A DNA stretch of 64,000 nucleotides from Ctenosaura bakeri. Taxonomy: Eukaryota > Chordata > Lepidosauria > Squamata > Iguanidae. Below the pieces are notes generated by a model. It was not told the DNA's origin and did not search any database. It saw only the letters and a list, made by a program, of their open reading frames with translations. The translations under genes and the position numbers were made by a program. Shown here in pieces: positions 1 to 11,407 of the stretch. The number at the start of each line of letters is the position of its first letter. Position 1 is the stretch's first letter. Location of the stretch: NCBI GenBank assembly GCA_948474755.1, contig CAOLHI010002110.1:226586-290585 (forward strand), given 5' to 3'.

Positions 1-436
1 CTTCTACTTGCAAATAGAAAATAAGTTTCTAGAATGTTCTCTCATCCTTCCTCTTTTCCATTTTAAGCTTTTTTTTTTTTTTGGTCTCCCAGTCCCAGAT
101 ATTGCTATCTATGATACAGCCTAGTTTCAAACATTGATTAGTTATCCAGTATTCCAAGTGGCTAGCTGTATTAGTCTGTTGAAGCAAGAATACCAAAGCA
201 TTTTGTGGCACCATAATTATTTGGGGCATAAGCTTACATGGAGCAGAATTCATGATTTTATCAACTGATTATTTTAATTTAATTTAAAAGAAACAGAGCC
301 CTGCTTACAGCATAGCTGTTTCTTTAAAATCAGTAAAACTGACCCAGATACTGTACTGTTATTGTTGTGATCCCAAGTTATCCCCTATTGTGCCACTTGA
401 ACTAGTAGCAGCATACTCTCTCATCATCTCTTGCAG
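1..436. other. no supported feature
   Basis: AT-rich sequence with a poly-T run near 70-82. Nothing coding or repetitive could be supported. Confidence 0.5.
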
Positions 437-480
437 TGTTGTTGGATGCACCAGAGTTGAAACAGCAGCTTGCCCTTCTG
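437..480 (+). CDS. candidate internal exon, unidentified gene
   Basis: A 44-nt open segment follows a pyrimidine-rich acceptor (CTCATCATCTCTTGCAG) and precedes a GTAAAC donor-like site. Reading after the first two bases gives LLDAPELKQQLALL. It enters in phase 1 and leaves in phase 0, which fits the next candidate exon at 14324. The reading frame also stays open past the donor, and an interspersed repeat begins about 30 bases downstream. I do not recognise the protein. The exon is short and the splice sites are only moderate, so this is the weakest of the proposed exons. Confidence 0.3.
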
Positions 481-511
481 GTAAACTACCACAGTGGTAT
501 AAATTTGGCAA

Positions 512-870
512 ATCTCCAACGTGTCACAGATGAAAACTGGGACGTGTGTGTCCAAGCAACCTCAGAATGTGGTCAAGATGGCAAAATTTACTAATAAGGA
601 TAAGCTGCAGCTCTTGCCTGAGTCTGCGAGGAAGGGCAAGATTCGGCCCCTCCAATCGTCTCCTCACCTCCCCCAACCCCCCATGCTGAGTTAATCAAGT
701 ATAAATCACTTTTGCACTTTGAAGGAAATTTGCAGCAAATAAGCTGAGAACAAAGGAAGGAGGAGTGGAAAGAGGAGCGAATACTTGGGACATTTTAAAG
801 GCAGCAAAAAAAAGAAATGGAACAGCAGAGGATAAACTGGGGCAGTCCTTGTTGAACAGTTGGAATGTAT
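512..870 (+). repeat. interspersed repeat family A, copy 1
   Basis: Shares a long stretch with copies at 2382-2934 and 11074-11407. Common landmarks in order are GATGAAAACTGGGA, GTCAAGATGGCAAAA, GGGCAAGATTC, TTTGCAGCAAATAAG and an end near AACAGTTGGAATGTAT. Copy 3 has related inverted ends (about CCCACCAACATTT and CAGTTGGAGGGAATG), suggesting a non-autonomous DNA transposon. The superfamily is undetermined. Confidence 0.55.
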
Positions 871-2050
871 AATACAGTGCCCCGGTGTTTGAAGTTCTCT
901 AAGATTTTACACTAGATAGGGTGAAGTGAAGCCTTCCAGATTTATTTGTTAAAGTGACTATTAAAATGTCTTACCCTTGATCAAAAAGATCTCATGGCAA
1001 TGTACAAGAAAACCACTTTACACAATATAAAGCAAATTAGATTTTAAAGTTTTAGATTTTAAAGTATTTCTTCTGCTTTCTCCTGGAAAACAATCAGCTT
1101 AGTTGGTTTTTAAACAACATTTTGAATAACATTTTCAGCAGCAACATTTTATTCCTACTCAGAGTTTGGGGAAATTTTTCACAATGCATCACAGAGAAAA
1201 AAAGAGCATTCCTCCTCTTCCTCACTGAATGAGAGGGGGAGCGCAGCTTTGTTTATAGATACTTGGAATACTGGAATAAAAAAGATACTGGAATAAAATA
1301 CTGGAATAAAAAAGAAAGCATGCCTTTCCAGGTCTTCAGAACCAATAGCAACCAAAGACAATAATTATGATTCCCCAATGATCTATAGTGTTATGAGAGC
1401 TGAATGATGGTTGGCTATGTGTCTCCTGAGCCAATAGTGAACAAATACACCAAAGAGCTCTGATGACTGGCCAACTGCCTACAGTCTTATGAGATCAGAA
1501 TGAAGGTTGCCCATATAATACAGATTCTTTAATCTCCCCCTGCCTTTCACAGGTTGTCTGTGAATACTCAGGCAGTGTCAAGGGACACCAACCATCAAGA
1601 TTTGCTGCAAAAGTTTTTGCTTCTTTGCAGTGGTTTGGAAGAATCCACAGTATGTCTCCCTCTGCCACAGTGCCACTATTGTGAAACCCATACATGTAAA
1701 ACACAGCATGGAAAAGATGAGGAGGTGGGATGAAGAAATATAGCATTGGACTGGGGGTGAGATAACAAGTTTTGAAATAGGAGATATTGAGGGGTTTTAG
1801 TAGTCAGAAAAAACAGTTGTGACTGCAAAATTGTGGGATTGTATTTTCTGTGGAGGACAAGGATGTTTGCTTGTATATATGACATCATAGTCCCTTTTTC
1901 TGCTACACAATTCCAGAGAAAGTGGATGGTGTAAGCTTCTTCAAAAGTGATAGTGAGGGCTGCAGAATGATTTAAGTCTGTTAAGGGTAAGCAATTTGCA
2001 TGACTGGAGTTATTTCTCATCTGATTGAAATCCACTAAATTTGTTGGTTG
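871..2050. other. no gene; short tandem motif
   Basis: AT-rich putative intronic DNA. A small imperfect tandem of the motif TACTGGAATAAAA lies around 1263-1318. Nothing else was recognised. Confidence 0.4.
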
Positions 2051-2250
2051 CTAATCTGCTGTGGTGTAGTGATTTGAGCATTGGACTATGATCCTGGAGA
2101 CCAGGGTTCAGTTCCCCACTCAGCCATGGAAGCCCATTGGGTGATTTTGGGAGTGTCACACACTCTCAGCCCCCAGAAAATCCCATAATAGCTTAGCCCT
2201 AGAGTCTCCATAAGTCAGAAATGACTTGATGGCACACAACAACAACAACC
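2051..2250 (+). repeat. Sauria-type SINE (tRNA head, Bov-B-like tail)
   Basis: The head has tRNA-like pol III boxes: GTGGTGTAGTGATTTGAGCA (A-box region) and GGTTCAGTTCCCC (B-box region). The body continues through GCCATGGAAGCCCATTGGGT and TGTCACACACTCTCAGCC. The tail reads CCATAAGTCAGAAATGACTT followed by GATGGCACACAACAACAAC. This order is the known structure of lizard Sauria SINEs, mobilised by Bov-B LINEs. The middle is shorter than in full-length copies. Confidence 0.8.
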
Positions 2251-2381
2251 TATCTGAGTCCCCAAGACTTAAAATAAAAGTACCAATCCTGCTGTTGGTC
2301 AAAATGAAACATCTGCTCCAAGGGACAGATGCTGAGGGAGAGCAGTATCTCCCTATTCAGTCCCCTCTGTTGGAAGATGCA

Positions 2382-2934
2382 TATACTTCAACATTTCACA
2401 GATAAAAACTGGGAAACATAGGGCCAAACAACATCAGAGTGTGGTCAGTGTGGCAAAAGTTACTAACCCAGAAGAGGCTGCAGCAGTTTGCTTTCACCTC
2501 AGTCTACTGGGAAGGGCAAGATTCCATCATCTCCTCTCTCCTCCCTGCTGAGGCCATTTCTGCACTACATTGTTATAGTGCTATTATTCAGCTTACAACA
2601 TTCTGTGGAATTCTGAGGTTTGTAGTTTACTGAGGCCAAAGAGCTCTCTGGTGGAGAATTCTAAATGCCCCTCCCTAAACTACAAACCCCAGGATTCCAA
2701 TGGATGTTGAAAATGGAATAATAGCACTATGACAGTATAGTGCAGAAATGGCCTGAGTTAATTTTGTGGAAACTGCTTTATACTTTGAATGCAGTTTGCA
2801 AATAATCTAAGGACAAAGCAGGAAAGTGGAAGGAGGAGAGACAAGCTAGGACATTTTACATTCATCTGAAAAAGTGGGACAACAGAGGATTAATCTGAAC
2901 TGTTCCTGCCACTTTGGGACAGCTGGAAGGTATG
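2382..2934 (+). repeat. interspersed repeat family A, copy 2, interrupted by a MITE
   Basis: Second copy of the family at 512-870. It is split by the palindromic element at 2552-2753. The family sequence resumes after it (TTTGAATGCAGTTTGCAAAT) and ends near GGGACAGCTGGAAGGTATGA. Confidence 0.6.
2552..2753. mobile_element. palindromic MITE (family H), copy 1
   Basis: Foldback element of about 200 bp with ends GGCCATTTCTGCAC and GTGCAGAAATGGCC. The arms carry ATTCTG(A/G)GGTTTGTAGTTT and its complement. It is flanked by TGA on both sides, a 3-bp target duplication inside a family A repeat. There is no coding capacity. The 3-bp duplication and GG-starting termini suggest a PIF/Harbinger-type non-autonomous element, which is inference. 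Confidence 0.85.
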
Positions 2935-3911
2935 AAGATTGAACTGCATATATCACACGGCCTGCCCTGGGCCACCTAAATTGTTTAGCTGCCTCAGAGG
3001 CAGTGCAAGGACATTTCCTGTCACCCATATGGAAGTGAAATTGAATTTCCAATCCAGTCAGCTTCCTTACAGGCAGCTAAAGGTTGAGGCATCTTGTCTT
3101 TCACCTCAGTCAGAAGATCTTGGGCTCACCTTGGTTGACAAAAGGAAGTTTCAAAAAAAATGAGGCAGTGTATCAACTTGGCAGGTAGTTTTCATGCCAT
3201 ATTCTAAAGATACTGTTGCATGTGTGCTGTGTTGGACAAAATATTAAACTTGGAAATTAACTTGTGATGAGTGTAGGAAGAATACCAATCCATGGCAAGC
3301 CAGTTGTAAACTTGTCTTCCAGCAAAGAAAAAGATGTTAACCTCCATTTGCAATCTGTACAAGAGAAAGTGTAGGGACCTTCATGTTATTCTAAGTACAA
3401 GTATATTGGCACATGTGAAGCTATTACACAAATGGTGAATAATAGCAATAATAATATTGATGATAGAGTAGCCTTTTCTTTTTCACACTCACATACACTT
3501 TAAATCTGCCTGTGGTTGTATGAAGGAGCTATCAAACGCCAACTGCTTAGGCAAACAGATTTCTCGCCTGTAGTCACCTCTTATTTTTTATTTTGTCTTA
3601 CAGTGCTTAGAATAAAATACTAATTATAGCTTTAGAGCATGCAATCTGTTATGTGCTAAAAATGTTCGGTCTCACATTCTTTCCTCCACAGGCACTACTT
3701 AGCTTGAAAATGAATGATTTTGCATTTTAATATATGTACTATCATTGTTTTTTATTTCCTTGAAGGAATAGTAGAGAATGATTTGAGGAAGCAGTAGCTG
3801 TTAAGTAAGAAGTATTTGCTGTTTTGTGCAATTGCTTTTAGCTGATTATTAGTTTAACGCAATTGCTTAAAAGATTTATGCCTTGTACTAGAAGAAGGAG
3901 GAAAAAGGGGG
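2935..3911. other. no supported feature
   Basis: Putative intronic AT-rich DNA. No ORF with coding character, RNA gene or clear repeat was recognised. Confidence 0.4.
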
Positions 3912-4357
3912 AACGGCCCTCCATGTTTGCAAGTTTAACTTTCAAAATTTTAAATTTTTTAGAATTTCTCCAAACCCCCTTACCCCACCACTACCTCAAG
4001 TGCTTTTTTTTACAACCCTCCCTCTTGGACTCCAGTCAGGTCACACACCCCAAAAAACTCTCCTTGGTTCTCCTCCTCCCCCAGCTACTGCCTGGCCAGC
4101 TAGGGGACAATTCCAGCCCCTTTTTCCAGACCACAAACCCTTTCCCAATGCCCCATGCACACCCAAGGAGAGAGGTGGGCGACAGAGGAAGATAGGGCCC
4201 TTTTAACCCTCCTATTTCACTCTTTCTCTGCCCTGCTTTTGGACCCTGGGGCCTCACCCCCCCTTTCCACAGGCATATGCATTTTGATGTTTGTCAGTTT
4301 TCCCTTTTGCAGGGTCCCCCACCGTCTAACCTTAGTGAATGAGAGGGCCAACTGTAG
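3912..4357 (+). mobile_element. Tigger/pogo-like non-autonomous element, copy 1
   Basis: Ends are GGCCCTCCATGTTTGCAAG on the left and GAGAGGGCCAACTGTA on the right, an imperfect terminal inverted repeat typical of pogo/Tigger-like elements. The interior (GCCTGGCCAGCTAGGGGACA, CCAAGGAGAGAGGTGGGCGA) is shared with the elements at about 16830-17312 and 17313-17582. No transposase was found. The short ORFs inside are not shared in frame between copies. Confidence 0.6.
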
Positions 4358-4605
4358 TGAAGGTAGTAGTAGTTATTTTATAAATGGAAGGATTATGCAG
4401 TATTATGAAAAACCTGAGCCCTAGAGTTTTGTCATTTATAGTCTCAAAACTGCCCAAAACCCAGGACAACCTGTTTGATTTTTGTGCAATGTAAAACAGA
4501 AGTTAAAAATTTTGAAAACTGACTTTATAAAATGTTTTGTTTGTATCAATACCATGTCATTGCAGTTGTGGGGGGATCATGGTAAAAAACATGGGAGATC
4601 CCAAA

Positions 4606-4766
4606 GTTCTTCCTTTTGGGCTCTGTGCCTTCATACACTAGGAAGCTTTTCCCGCGCCGCGCGGTAGCGTTCGGAAAATTCTAGAGCTTGTTCGCTTGGG
4701 GGGAACCCCTCCCCCACGCCGGTACTGCGCATGCTCCTCCCGCCGAGCAACGGTTCTCCCCAGTTT
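4606..4766 (+). repeat. left inverted terminal repeat of DIRS element
   Basis: Contains CTTCATACACTAGGA, GCGGTAGCGTTCGGAAA, TCTAGAGCTTGTTCGCTTGG and ACTGCGCATGCTCCTCCCGC. The reverse complement of each appears at 10371-10520. The first bases (GTTCTT) match the left half of the internal complementary region. Confidence 0.88.
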
Positions 4767-5311
4767 TCTTCGCCGCCGCCGCGTACGGGAAAGGGTTTTT
4801 CAGTTTGTTCCTCTCACGTTGTGCTTGGCTTTCTGTTTTTCACGGTTTTACGGACTTTCGGACTGTCTTTGACCTCTCTTTCGGACTCCCCCTTCGGTTT
4901 TTCGTTTTTTTGGATTTCGGAGTTTGGCGTTCTTCGTCTTATGTCCGCCCCAAGAAGTGCGTGTCTGGGGCCCCGAAGGGTTTCCCCAACGACGGCCATA
5001 AGGAGTGTCTCTTCTGTTTGGGTGAGTCCCACACTCGGACTTGCCCAATTTGCCGGGATTTTACCCCCCAAAACCCCCCCCAACCCGCTCCAGAAAAATT
5101 TATTGGGGAAAACCCGCGGGCGATAGACGAGACCTCCACTTCCAAGATGGCCGACAAGAAGACGACCACGCCATCGACGGTATCGGCGGCTGCCGTTCGC
5201 CCACCTCTTTGGATCGGGCCGTCCCGGGCGAAAACCCCGACCGGCGTACCAGGATCCCAAGCTGTCGGCCTGCCAAGTCAGAAAAAGGATCCTCACGGCG
5301 AGGAAGGCTGA
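4688..5311 (+). pseudogene. DIRS gag-like ORF remnant
   Basis: An open frame of 207 residues starts within the left terminal repeat. Residues around 105-125 form a Cys/His cluster (GHKECLFCLGESHTRTCPIC), as in DIRS ORF1 proteins. After this the frame closes, and GC-rich sequence continues in shifting frames to about 6540. Further gag-like text appears near 6660-6860 in other frames (for example AYARRFYSQLPPC and EAISIARHQMASSRH). The protein would package element RNA. The visible frame changes mark it as decayed. Confidence 0.65.
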
Positions 5312-7272
5312 GGCTCCCCTTACGGAGACGCCTGCAAAAACCCCTGCTCCGGACGGAGGAAAGGGCAAGGAGGGAGAAGAAGAAGAAAAAGGGAAAAGAA
5401 GCGCTCCCCGGCTGGGACGTTCACCTCCTACTCCTCCTCCTATAGCAGCCTTCCAAAGGGCGAGGCAGTCCGTCGATCTCTCACGATGAGATTGAGGACG
5501 TTCCCCAACAGCGCCCGGACTCGCCTGTGGAACCCCCCAAACCTGGTGGAGGAGCGCCACCGCCCCTTAGCCGTCGCAGGTCGGCCGACCTGCAGCAGAG
5601 AGAGCCCTCTGCTTCTCCGGAGCGGCGTTCGACCCCCTTTTAGGTCCCGGCCCCCTTTTCCCGAGGTCCGGTGGCCTCGCCGCCTCCGAGGGAGACAAGA
5701 GGGAACAACCTCGTCTTGCCCCCAAACACCTCGGGCCCACGGGGAGGTACGCGGGGGAATCTGAATGGAGAAGGCCCGGCCTCTTATGGGTGCTTTCCCC
5801 ATCGTCCCGGGATCGGTACCATCGTGGCCCGAGTCGCGGGGAGACCTTCCGGAGGTCCCGGCACCTCGTCGACAGCGCGAATCGCGCTCGCCTAGAGGGG
5901 ACGAGGTGGACCGTCGACGCCGAAGCCATTTTGCGGAGCCCCTCCTTAGCCGCTCTCCCTCTCCCATATATAGGGCGAGGGAGCCTTCACCACGGATCGG
6001 GCGAACGCCACCTCCTAGGGTCACGGCAACGGCAGGTACGGAGTCGGTGGTGACTGAGCGGGCTACACATGTGGCCTGCCAGACTACCCCGGTCACCACC
6101 AAAGGGTGAAGTCAGTAGTCAGCCATCCCAAGCGGGACGCTGCGCACCACCGCCCCGGCTGCGGAGAAGCCTAGGAAGGCAACACCTGCGGCGACGAAAG
6201 GGGCCGGAAAGCGAGCGGCGAGAGGACTCACCGAGCTCGGAGTGACGACTCGAGTGCGGAGTCAGAGGTGTCGAGGCGGCCTCCCAGGAGTCTCCCCCGT
6301 TGGGATTCGGGGGGGACCCAATTCTGCTCCAGAGGACGCCACCAGTTTTGCGATGCTGCTCCGCATGGCCACTACCCTCGGCCTTAAATCGCCATGCGGA
6401 GCCGGAGGACGACGACAGCCTTCTCCGTTTCGAGGAGAAACGACCTTCCCCGGCCCCGCTGCCCTCCTGCCCCCGGGACCGACTGGGGAAGGCCGCCTAT
6501 AAAGGCCCCGGCTAGCCAACCCAGCGGTTAGAACACCTCACAGGGTGCAGAAGGATGCCGGTTATCTCTTTAATCACCCTGCACCGAAATCTGTGGGTGA
6601 GTCGGCACAGACGAAGGGCTCCGGCAGGCAACACACCACCCCACCGGACAAAGAGGGCAGGAAGTTGGACGCCTACGCAAGGAGGTTTTATTCCCAGCTG
6701 CCTCCTTGCAGATCAGGCTGCCCAAAACACTAAAGGCTTGCCTCGCGGCATACCTGAAAAAAGTGCTCGATCGCCTGCAACCGGCGAGGGAGGCGGTACC
6801 GGAGGAATCCGCCAAGCCCCCTCCGTTTTCTACAACGAGGCCATCTCCATCGCTCGCCACCAGATGGCCTCCTCCAGGCACGCAGGGGAAAGTTTGCCTC
6901 CCGTGTCATGGGGGGACCCCGGGGCCCCCGCCGCCATGCTTGGCTGCGACCGGCCGACATCCAGGAGGACACCAGAAGGAGGATTAAAGATCTCCCCTTC
7001 GACGGTGAAGGCCTATTCAATTCGTCCACGGAAGCTTTGGAAATCCCGTCAAGGCGAGGCTGACCGCCAAAAAGATCGGGCTGCAGCCGGCCACGCAAGC
7101 CCGCAGGGCCTCCCCCTTTTTCCGCCCATCCGGGCGACGATCTTCCACCTCCTTCCCAGCGTTCGGCCCAGTCGGGCAATTTAAATTTTTTCCCCCGGCT
7201 CATCGGCCAGACCACGTTTAGGCGGCGCCCGGCTTCATCCAAGAAGTCCTCCTCCGAGAAAAAGTCTCGGTT

Positions 7273-8220
7273 TTGATGTGCCTGGCAGGACCTACCAAAC
7301 CCACTCTTCAGCCTACCATCAGCGCTCGGAGACCGACCGACACTGGCTCGACACCTAGCGGAGTGGCAGTATGTCACCACGGACTCTTGGGTGCTTTCCA
7401 TCGTCCGGGCTACGCCATCGATTTTCCCGAATTCCCCTCGCGGCTTTTCCCCTACTCCACGCCGTCAAATTTTCCGGCCCTCCTGGAAGAGATCCAATCC
7501 CTCCTCCAGAAAGGGGCGATCGAGCAGCTCCCGAAAGAGGCCAAGACCACAGGCTTCTTCTCCGGGGGGACCAGGGCCCGGAAACCCCGAGGGGACCCTC
7601 CGGCCGATCCTAGACCTCAGAGGGGTAAATCCCCACATCCGCCCCAAAAGGTTCAAGATGGTCACGATACCGTCGATCCTTTCCTACATCGGGGGGGAAC
7701 CCTGGTTCGCCTCCATCGATCTCCAAAATCCCATATCGCCTTTTGCCCCAGCACAGACGGACCTCCGTTTCCCGAAAGTCGACGACACCTGTTACCAGTA
7801 AAAAAGGTGCTGCCTTTGGGGCTTCACCCCCCAAAGGGTCTTCACCAAGTGCATGGCCCCGGTGGATCCTACCTGGGGAAACGGGGGCGCTTCTGTCTTC
7901 CCTTACCTCGACGATTGGCTGTTGGTGGCGTCCTGCAAACAGAGACTTTACCACGACGTCCACATACGTTGTCACTCCTGACCCGCCTTGGCTAGGGGGA
8001 AACCGAAGAAGCCCCAAACCTCGAGCCGGCGAGGACTTGGACTTCATGGGGGCGACGCTCGACTCGACCTCCCCCAAAGGGCGTACCTGCCGGGCTCGAG
8101 CCCAAACCCTATCCGGGCCGCCGCTCCGTTTGTACGGCCCCGACGTTATCTGCGAGAAGCGTCCAGCAGCTCTTGGGCTACATGGCTGCGACAACCGCGT
8201 ACATATCTCGCCAGGCTGAG
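7273..8220 (+). pseudogene. DIRS reverse transcriptase remnant, frameshifted
   Basis: The RT domain is read in alternating frames: FPALLEEIQSLLQKGAIEQL near 7470-7530, then GTLRPILDLRGVNPHIRPK near 7590-7650 and GGEPWFASIDLQ near 7690-7730. The catalytic box VFPYLDDWLLVA follows, with YLDD at 7904-7915. The family copies RNA to DNA in the DIRS replication cycle. At least three frame changes are needed to read through, so no functional enzyme is expected. Confidence 0.85.
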
Positions 8221-8399
8221 AGCAAGACCTCTTCAACACTGGTTCGCCCGGGTTTTCGACCCCCTCCCGGACGAACAGACATCCACTGTAACCCCGGGGA
8301 GACGTCCGGATCCCTCCGATGGTGGCAGTCGCGACCAATTCATGTCAGGGATCCCTTTTCCCAAACAGGGACACGAAGGTGACGGGAACGAAACCCACG

Positions 8400-8770
8400 C
8401 CTCCCTGTATGGATGGGGTGCCCACTGTGGCGGGGTCCCGAAACCCGCGCAGATGGGGCCGACGACGAGACCGCCCTCCATATAAAAGCGTTGGAGCTAC
8501 CCGCCCCTCTTTGGAAAACCCCGGGCGTTCCGCCCACGCCGTGGGGGGGGGCGCACGGTCCTGATTCTGACGGACAACACCACCACCGTCGCCACATCAA
8601 CAGACAAGGTGGGGCTCATTCCACGACCCTGCCCCCACATTGCGTCGACCCGGGGACTGGTGCATTCGCCTGCACACCAAACCCCGGGAGTTCACCTGGC
8701 CGGGCAGGAGAACACCACGGCAGACGCCCTCAGCAGGGACACCTCATCCCATCACGAATGGTCTCTTCCC
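8400..8770 (+). pseudogene. DIRS RNase H remnant
   Basis: GWGAHCGG at 8411 onward matches the start of the RNase H domain of DIRS polyproteins. In shifted frames it is followed by HIKALEL, then HINRQGGAHST near 8595-8625 and HLAGQENTTADALSRDTSS near 8690-8745, the conserved end of the domain. The pieces sit in two frames, so the domain is broken. Confidence 0.8.
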
Positions 8771-9239
8771 CCGGAAAGGCGTTCAACGATTTTGGGATCG
8801 GTGGGGGGGAACCATCGATTGACCTCTTCGCGACCAGGGAAAAAGGGGAAGTGTCGCCGATTCTGTTCCAGAGCAGGCCACGATCGCGCCTCCATCGGGG
8901 ACGCTTTCCAGGTTCCGTGGACCCGGGGGAAATCCTCTACGGTTTCCCCCCGTTCCCGCTGCTCGGCCCACGATATCGAGAACCTCGCCCACCGAGCCAA
9001 AGCGATCCTGGGGAGCCCCGTATTTGGGCCCAGGCAACATTGGTTCGCACCCCCCGCCACAAGCCGGAGGACGGTGGCCCGGGGGCCACCGACCCGGGGT
9101 GGGGTTTTCCCCCCTCCGGTGGGCCAGTCCCCATCCCACCCGGGCCCCGTGGCCCTCCATGCCTGGGGGGATATCGCATGACCACCCCGTCCTCGGGACC
9201 GTTCCCGTCGCGGCCAGGAAGGAATCCACCCGTCGCAAA

Positions 9240-10190
9240 TTTTCAATACAAGTGGCGACGCTTCCTGACCTTCGCTAACGGAGGAAATGAGCCGGACCCC
9301 CCCGGGGGGGCCCGCCCCGCATTTCCTCCTGCACCTCCGGCAAGGGGCCCGGGGTTTCCATCCCTGAAGGTGTATCTCTCCGCGATCGTGGCATACCAAC
9401 CGCCACGGTCGGCTGCCTCGGCCTTCTTCAGGAACGAACCCTTAAGCGGTTCCTGAAAAGGGCTACATCATCCCCCCCGCCCGGGATCGCCGCCGTACCG
9501 CCGTGGTCCCTCTCATTGGTGCTCTCCCGCTGCAAAACCGCCCTTTGAGCCAATGGCGACCTCGGATGACAGGGTCCTGACCATGAAAACTGCCTTCCTG
9601 GTAGCGGTGACCTCAGCGAGGCGAGCGGGTGAATACAGCTCTTTGATCCAAAGGCCCCCTTCACGGCTTCCAAGGGAAAAAAGGTGGTCCTGAGACCTAC
9701 ATCTCGTTCCTGCCTAAGGTGGTGTCCAGTTTCCATCTCAACCAGGGGCATCATCCTGCCTGCCTTCTTCCCCAACCCACGAACCGTTTGGGGCGGCCCC
9801 CCACTCCCCTGGAGTGGTCGGGATTGGCCTTCCCAAAAAAGGACAAAGGAACCCGCTTCCTTCCAAACGCCCCATCTCTTCGTTTGATGGGCGACGTCGG
9901 AAGGACCTCAAAGTGTCCCCCCCAGCGCTTCTCCAAATGGGGGGGAGGACTATTCCCAATGGCGTATGAGCTGCGAGGAAGCCTCCGCCAGTCCTGTTTG
10001 AGCCCACTCCACCAGAGCTGTGGCTACTTCTGCGGCCCTCCTGCCAGGAGTTGACCTGGATTAACTCTGCCGTGTGGCGACCTGGTCCCAACCGTCGACC
10101 TTCGTGCGCCACTACAGGCTCGACTGCCGGTCGCGCAGAGATGCCCGGTTTGGACGTGAGGTGTTGGCTTCCGTGCTGTAGGACCTGACC
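9240..10190 (+). pseudogene. DIRS tyrosine recombinase remnant
   Basis: The region contains LKVYLSAIVAYQPPR near 9365-9405, a core-binding-like segment. A stretch near 9570-9650 reads MKTAFLVAVTSARRAGE, matching the box around the first catalytic arginine. The HSTR (HxxR) box lies at 10004-10015 and the HYRLD box has the candidate catalytic tyrosine at 10113-10115. The recombinase joins the circular cDNA to the genome. Frames change between these motifs, so this copy is a pseudogene. Confidence 0.8.
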
Positions 10191-10212
10191 CGCCGTCCGA
10201 CCGGTAAGCTAC

Positions 10213-10313
10213 ACAGTCTCCTAGTGTATGAAGGCACAGAGACCACGAAGAAGAAGAACAGGTTGCTTACCTGTAACTGTGGTTCTTCGAGTGGTCATCT
10301 GTGCCATCATACA
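10213..10313 (+). repeat. DIRS internal complementary region
   Basis: The first half (CTAGTGTATGAAGGCACAGA and following bases to GAAGAACAG) is complementary to the extreme left end near 4606-4652. The second half (GGTTGCTTACCTGTAACTGT to CATACAC) is complementary to the extreme right end at 10497-10548. It therefore carries a copy of the circle junction, as expected for the DIRS replication model. Confidence 0.88.
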
Positions 10314-10370
10314 CACCCGCCCTTCCTCCCCTCTTTCTCAGGTCCCTGTAGGTTCTACGGCGGACGACAG

Positions 10371-10548
10371 AACTGAGGAGAGACCGTTGCTCGGCGGGAG
10401 GAGCATGCGCAGTACCGGCGTGGGGGAGGGGTTCCCGCCAAGCGAACAAGCTCTAGAAGTTTCCGAACGCTACCGCGCAGGCGCTAAAGCTCCTAGTGTA
10501 TGATGGCACAGATGACCACTCGAAGAACCACAGTTACAGGTAAGCAAC
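10371..10548 (+). repeat. right inverted terminal repeat of DIRS element
   Basis: Inverse of 4606-4766: GCGGGAGGAGCATGCGCAGT, CCAAGCGAACAAGCTCTAGA and CCGAACGCTACCGCGC, then an extension (CCACTCGAAGAACCACAGTT) present only on this side and in the internal complementary region. It ends at AAGCAAC. Confidence 0.88.
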
Positions 10549-11073
10549 CTGTTCTTACCTGTTGGTCTCCCCACTGATCTTCTTGATTTTTAAGGGCATC
10601 CCATCTCTCTGTGCTGCTCCTCCAGCTGCCTATTTTCCATTTTGCAGTGGGGTTTTACTACATGATCTCTTTTATTTTCTGATTGAATAGAAGCAGGCCT
10701 TTGGATCTGGATTGCAGTCTGTAGTTTGCAGCATGCCTTCTGTGAAATGGGTATTCTGTTAAAACAGGAAGATGTGTGTTTTAAGGAGTATTTTCTGTAG
10801 ATCACACTGTTGCCCTGTATTCTGGCTCTGGTACTCATCTACTTTGTCTTGCCAGATGGAGGGAATAAGACTGCTCTTGCTTCCCAAAATTATTATCATA
10901 CCTGGGATGCAAGTGTGATAAAATTCTTCCCATTTCTTGGCAAGATGATCCTGGTGACCATTTTAGCAAGTGATCGTATGCAGACATGGCTAAGATTCCT
11001 CCCTGGTTAATTGATCACATTCAGTGATAATGCAAAAAATCATTGGTACATTTTTCACCCCATAAAGTCATAC
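10549..11073. other. no supported feature
   Basis: Ordinary AT-rich flank right of the DIRS element. No target duplication was found, as expected for DIRS. Confidence 0.4.
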
Positions 11074-11407
11074 CCACCAACATTTCATCAATGAAAACTG
11101 GGATACATGTGGCCAAACAGCAAAAGAGGATGGACAAGATGGCAAAAGTTATTAATGAAGAACAACATCCAAGTTAGGAGAAGTTGCAGTGGTTTGTTTT
11201 TGCCTGAGCTTAAGGGTAAGGACAAAATTCTACCACCTCTTCTCCTCTCCACTCTCCACTGACTGAAAACTACTCTTACACTTTGAACTTAGTTTGCAAC
11301 AACTGAAGTAAGCTGAGGATGGGGAGGGGAGTGGGAGGAGGAGAGAAAAAAGCAGCTGACAAAAGTGGGACTGACAAATCGGGACAGTTGGAGGGAATGT
11401 GAAGTTG
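11074..11407 (+). repeat. interspersed repeat family A, copy 3
   Basis: Third copy of the family at 512-870 and 2382-2934. Landmarks are CAATGAAAACTGGGATACAT, GACAAGATGGCAAAAGTTAT and GGACAGTTGGAGGGAATG. Its ends are roughly inverted copies of each other. Confidence 0.55.

Larger units (their letters stand above)
4606..10548 (+). mobile_element. DIRS-type tyrosine-recombinase retrotransposon, degenerate
   Basis: An element of about 5.9 kb that is far more GC-rich than its flanks. Its left end (4606-4766) is repeated in inverse orientation at 10371-10520, and an internal complementary region at 10213-10313 joins sequences complementary to both outer ends. That architecture is diagnostic of DIRS elements, which integrate by tyrosine recombinase without target duplications. 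The interior encodes, in order, a gag-like protein with a Cys/His cluster, reverse transcriptase with YLDD, RNase H and a tyrosine recombinase, all on the plus strand. Frames are interrupted in several places, so this copy should be inactive. The pieces are described separately. Confidence 0.9.

Noticed and set aside
4606..10548. Endogenous retrovirus interpretation of the GC-rich element
   Set aside because: It has inverted rather than direct terminal repeats, an internal complementary region and a tyrosine recombinase with HSTR and HYRLD boxes, and no target duplication, so it is DIRS-type.
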